DNA of 64,000 nt from Nakamurella flava (lineage in GTDB: Bacteria > Actinomycetota > Actinomycetes > Mycobacteriales > Nakamurellaceae), in the NCBI RefSeq assembly GCF_005298075.1, contig NZ_SZZH01000001.1:744001-808000 (forward strand), given 5' to 3'. The translations under genes and the position numbers were made by a program. The notes beneath the pieces were generated by a model. That model ran no database searches. It was not told the DNA's origin and saw nothing but the letters and a program-made list of their open reading frames with translations. Of the stretch, positions 62,962 through 64,000 are shown one piece after another. Position 1 is the first letter of the stretch; each line of letters opens with the position of its first letter.

Positions 62962-63258
62962 ATGACGACGAGCACGCGGAAGTGGCAGGACATGTCGCCC
63001 AGCCGACGGGCGGGTCTCGCGGTCGGCACTCTCGGACAACTGGCGTTGCTCGGCGCGGCCCTGCGCAGTCTGAGCAAGCGGTCCGCCGCGGAACTCAATG
63101 GTCCCCGGGCCCTGTGGATCGCCGTCTCGTTCGTGAACTTCGTCGGCCCCATCACCTATTTCGTCCTGGGACGCCGCCGATCTACCGACCGGGGAAGCGA
63201 AGGTGCCGCGCGAGAGCCAACGACAAGAAAGAGAGGATGTGTCCGAGGGGGGACTTGA
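62962..63258 (+). CDS. Small PLDc_N-like membrane protein
   Basis: The protein has about 98 residues. A helix (RAGLAVGTLGQLALLGAALRSL) and the GPRALWIAVSFVNFVGPITYFVLGRRR segment match the two-helix phospholipase-D N-terminal type membrane domain. The ATG at 62962 is chosen from hydropathy and a modest upstream GGAACCC. The stop lies inside the tRNA-Leu gene of the other strand, so the last six codons overlap the tRNA. Confidence 0.55.
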   Translation: MTTSTRKWQDMSPSRRAGLAVGTLGQLALLGAALRSLSKRSAAELNGPRALWIAVSFVNFVGPITYFVLGRRRSTDRGSEGAAREPTTRKRGCVRGGT

Positions 63259-63322
63259 ACCCCCACGCCCTTGCGGGCACTAGCACCTCAAGCTAGCGCG
63301 TCTGCCATTCCGCCACCCGGAC
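63240..63322 (-). tRNA. tRNA-Leu (anticodon GAG)
   Basis: The 83-nt tRNA starts GTCCGGG and ends CTCGGAC-A; the 3' CCA is not encoded. The anticodon loop TTGAGGT gives GAG. The long variable arm (GCCCGCAAGGGC) is typical of class II tRNA-Leu. T arm GGGGGTTCAAGTCCCCC. Confidence 0.95.
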
Positions 63323-63435
63323 CGGTGTGCCGCGCCATCAGCGCTGCGACGTCAAAGACTACTCGATCGCGGGAGCCGGAACCAACTGCGCAGGCCAGGG
63401 ATGGTGCCGGGGCCGTCGGGGTGTAGGAAAGAGGC

Positions 63436-64000
63436 ATGGCGCCTGACACCTCGCTCCCGTCCGATCGCCCCTCGCATGACGGCCCCGACGTGGCCGTGGA
63501 GGAGGTCGTCGGCCTGTGCAGCGAGCTGATCCGCTTCGACTCAGTGAACACCGGTGACCCGGCGACCATCGGGGACGGGGAAGCCCGGGCGGCCCGCTAC
63601 CTCCAGGAGAAGCTGGAGGAGGTCGGGTATGAGACGACCTACGTCGAGGCCACCCCGGGCCGTGGCAACGTCATCTGCCGGCTACCCGGTGCCGACCCGT
63701 CCCGCGGGGCCCTGCTGGTCCACGGACACGTCGACGTCGTCCCGGCCGATGCCTCCGAGTGGACGGTGGACCCGTTCTCCGGTGCCGTGCAGGACGGGTA
63801 CGTCTGGGGTCGGGGCGCGGTCGACATGAAGGACATGGTCGCCATGACGGTCGCGGTGGCCCGCGACTTCAAGCGCCGCGGGGTCGTCCCGCCCCGCGAT
63901 CTGATCTTCGCCTTCATGTCCGACGAGGAGGCCGGCGGCCTGTTCGGTGCGCACTGGCTGGTCGAGCATCACCCCGAGCTCTTCGAGGGGGCCACCGAGG
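63436..64000 (+). CDS. M20 family peptidase/deacylase, 5' part
   Basis: The gene runs off the window. The visible 188 residues show LVHGHVDVVPADASEWTVDPFSG, WGRGAVDMKDMVAM and FMSDEEAGG. These carry the Zn His, the bridging Asp and the Glu-Glu pair of M20 metallopeptidases (DapE/ArgE/dipeptidase branch). The ATG follows AGGAAAGAG. The exact substrate cannot be decided from this part. Confidence 0.9.
   Translation, partial: MAPDTSLPSDRPSHDGPDVAVEEVVGLCSELIRFDSVNTGDPATIGDGEARAARYLQEKLEEVGYETTYVEATPGRGNVICRLPGADPSRGALLVHGHVDVVPADASEWTVDPFSGAVQDGYVWGRGAVDMKDMVAMTVAVARDFKRRGVVPPRDLIFAFMSDEEAGGLFGAHWLVEHHPELFEGATE

Overview
This 64 kb window comes from a high-GC Gram-positive bacterium of the Actinobacteria. 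The evidence is very high G+C with frequent GTG and TTG starts, DUF5709, DUF1707, DUF2252 and YiaAB-type small proteins, an Rpf resuscitation factor behind a c-di-AMP riboswitch, an LprG/P55-type lipoprotein-transporter pair, an UdgX-type glycosylase and HspR-type (HAIR) operator logic. A Nakamurella- or Frankia-like lineage is plausible, but the sequence alone does not fix the genus. I see no prophage, insertion sequence, CRISPR array or replication origin. The window reads as chromosome with several accessory modules.

Layout. 1-6.5 kb: 3' part of a type II NADH dehydrogenase, small proteins, and a two-gene operon of a membrane class III nucleotide cyclase and an MscS channel with a cyclic-nucleotide-binding-like domain. 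6.5-16 kb: a tiny 12-codon ORF unit, a DUF2252/GlgC-like pair, the riboswitch-controlled rpf gene, the lprG/P55 pair and several small proteins. 16-22 kb: lone dhaK, msrA, a membrane protein, CBS-udgX, a SigB/F-type sigma factor and a DUF1707 protein. 22-26.5 kb: a complete selenocysteine locus (selC, selA, selB, selD). 26.5-33 kb: regulator-effector pairs (MarR/ABC exporter, HxlR/VOC protein, TetR/TetX-like flavin monooxygenase), each with a clear palindromic operator. 33-38.5 kb: a selenocysteine-containing formate dehydrogenase operon (NrfD, Fe-S subunit, alpha subunit with in-frame UGA and SECIS-like hairpin). This explains why the sel genes are present. 38.6-45 kb: an MFS transporter, two 62-bp palindromic repeats around a broken AbiEi-like gene, a LysR regulator, a hydrolase and a NarL-type two-component system.

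45-52 kb: LysR plus pxpA, an NCS1-type permease, BCCP, biotin carboxylase, pxpB and pxpC. Together these parts resemble a urea-carboxylase-type enzyme split into separate subunits. 52-56.7 kb: an OmpR two-component system facing an ApbE / FMN-binding protein / ferric-reductase-like operon, which looks like extracytoplasmic flavin electron transfer. 57.5-61.7 kb: the most novel module. A J-domain-pseudokinase, a vWA protein and a PurA paralogue with a changed aspartate loop form an operon. It starts at a leaderless promoter overlapped by a HAIR-like inverted repeat. A Nudix-type protein that has lost its catalytic glutamates (NrtR-like) converges on it. 61.8-64 kb: small membrane proteins, tRNA-Leu(GAG) and the start of an M20 peptidase.

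Start sites were chosen from ribosome-binding sites, 4-bp stop/start overlaps and family alignment from memory. No database search was possible, so family names rest on motifs that are visible in the translations.
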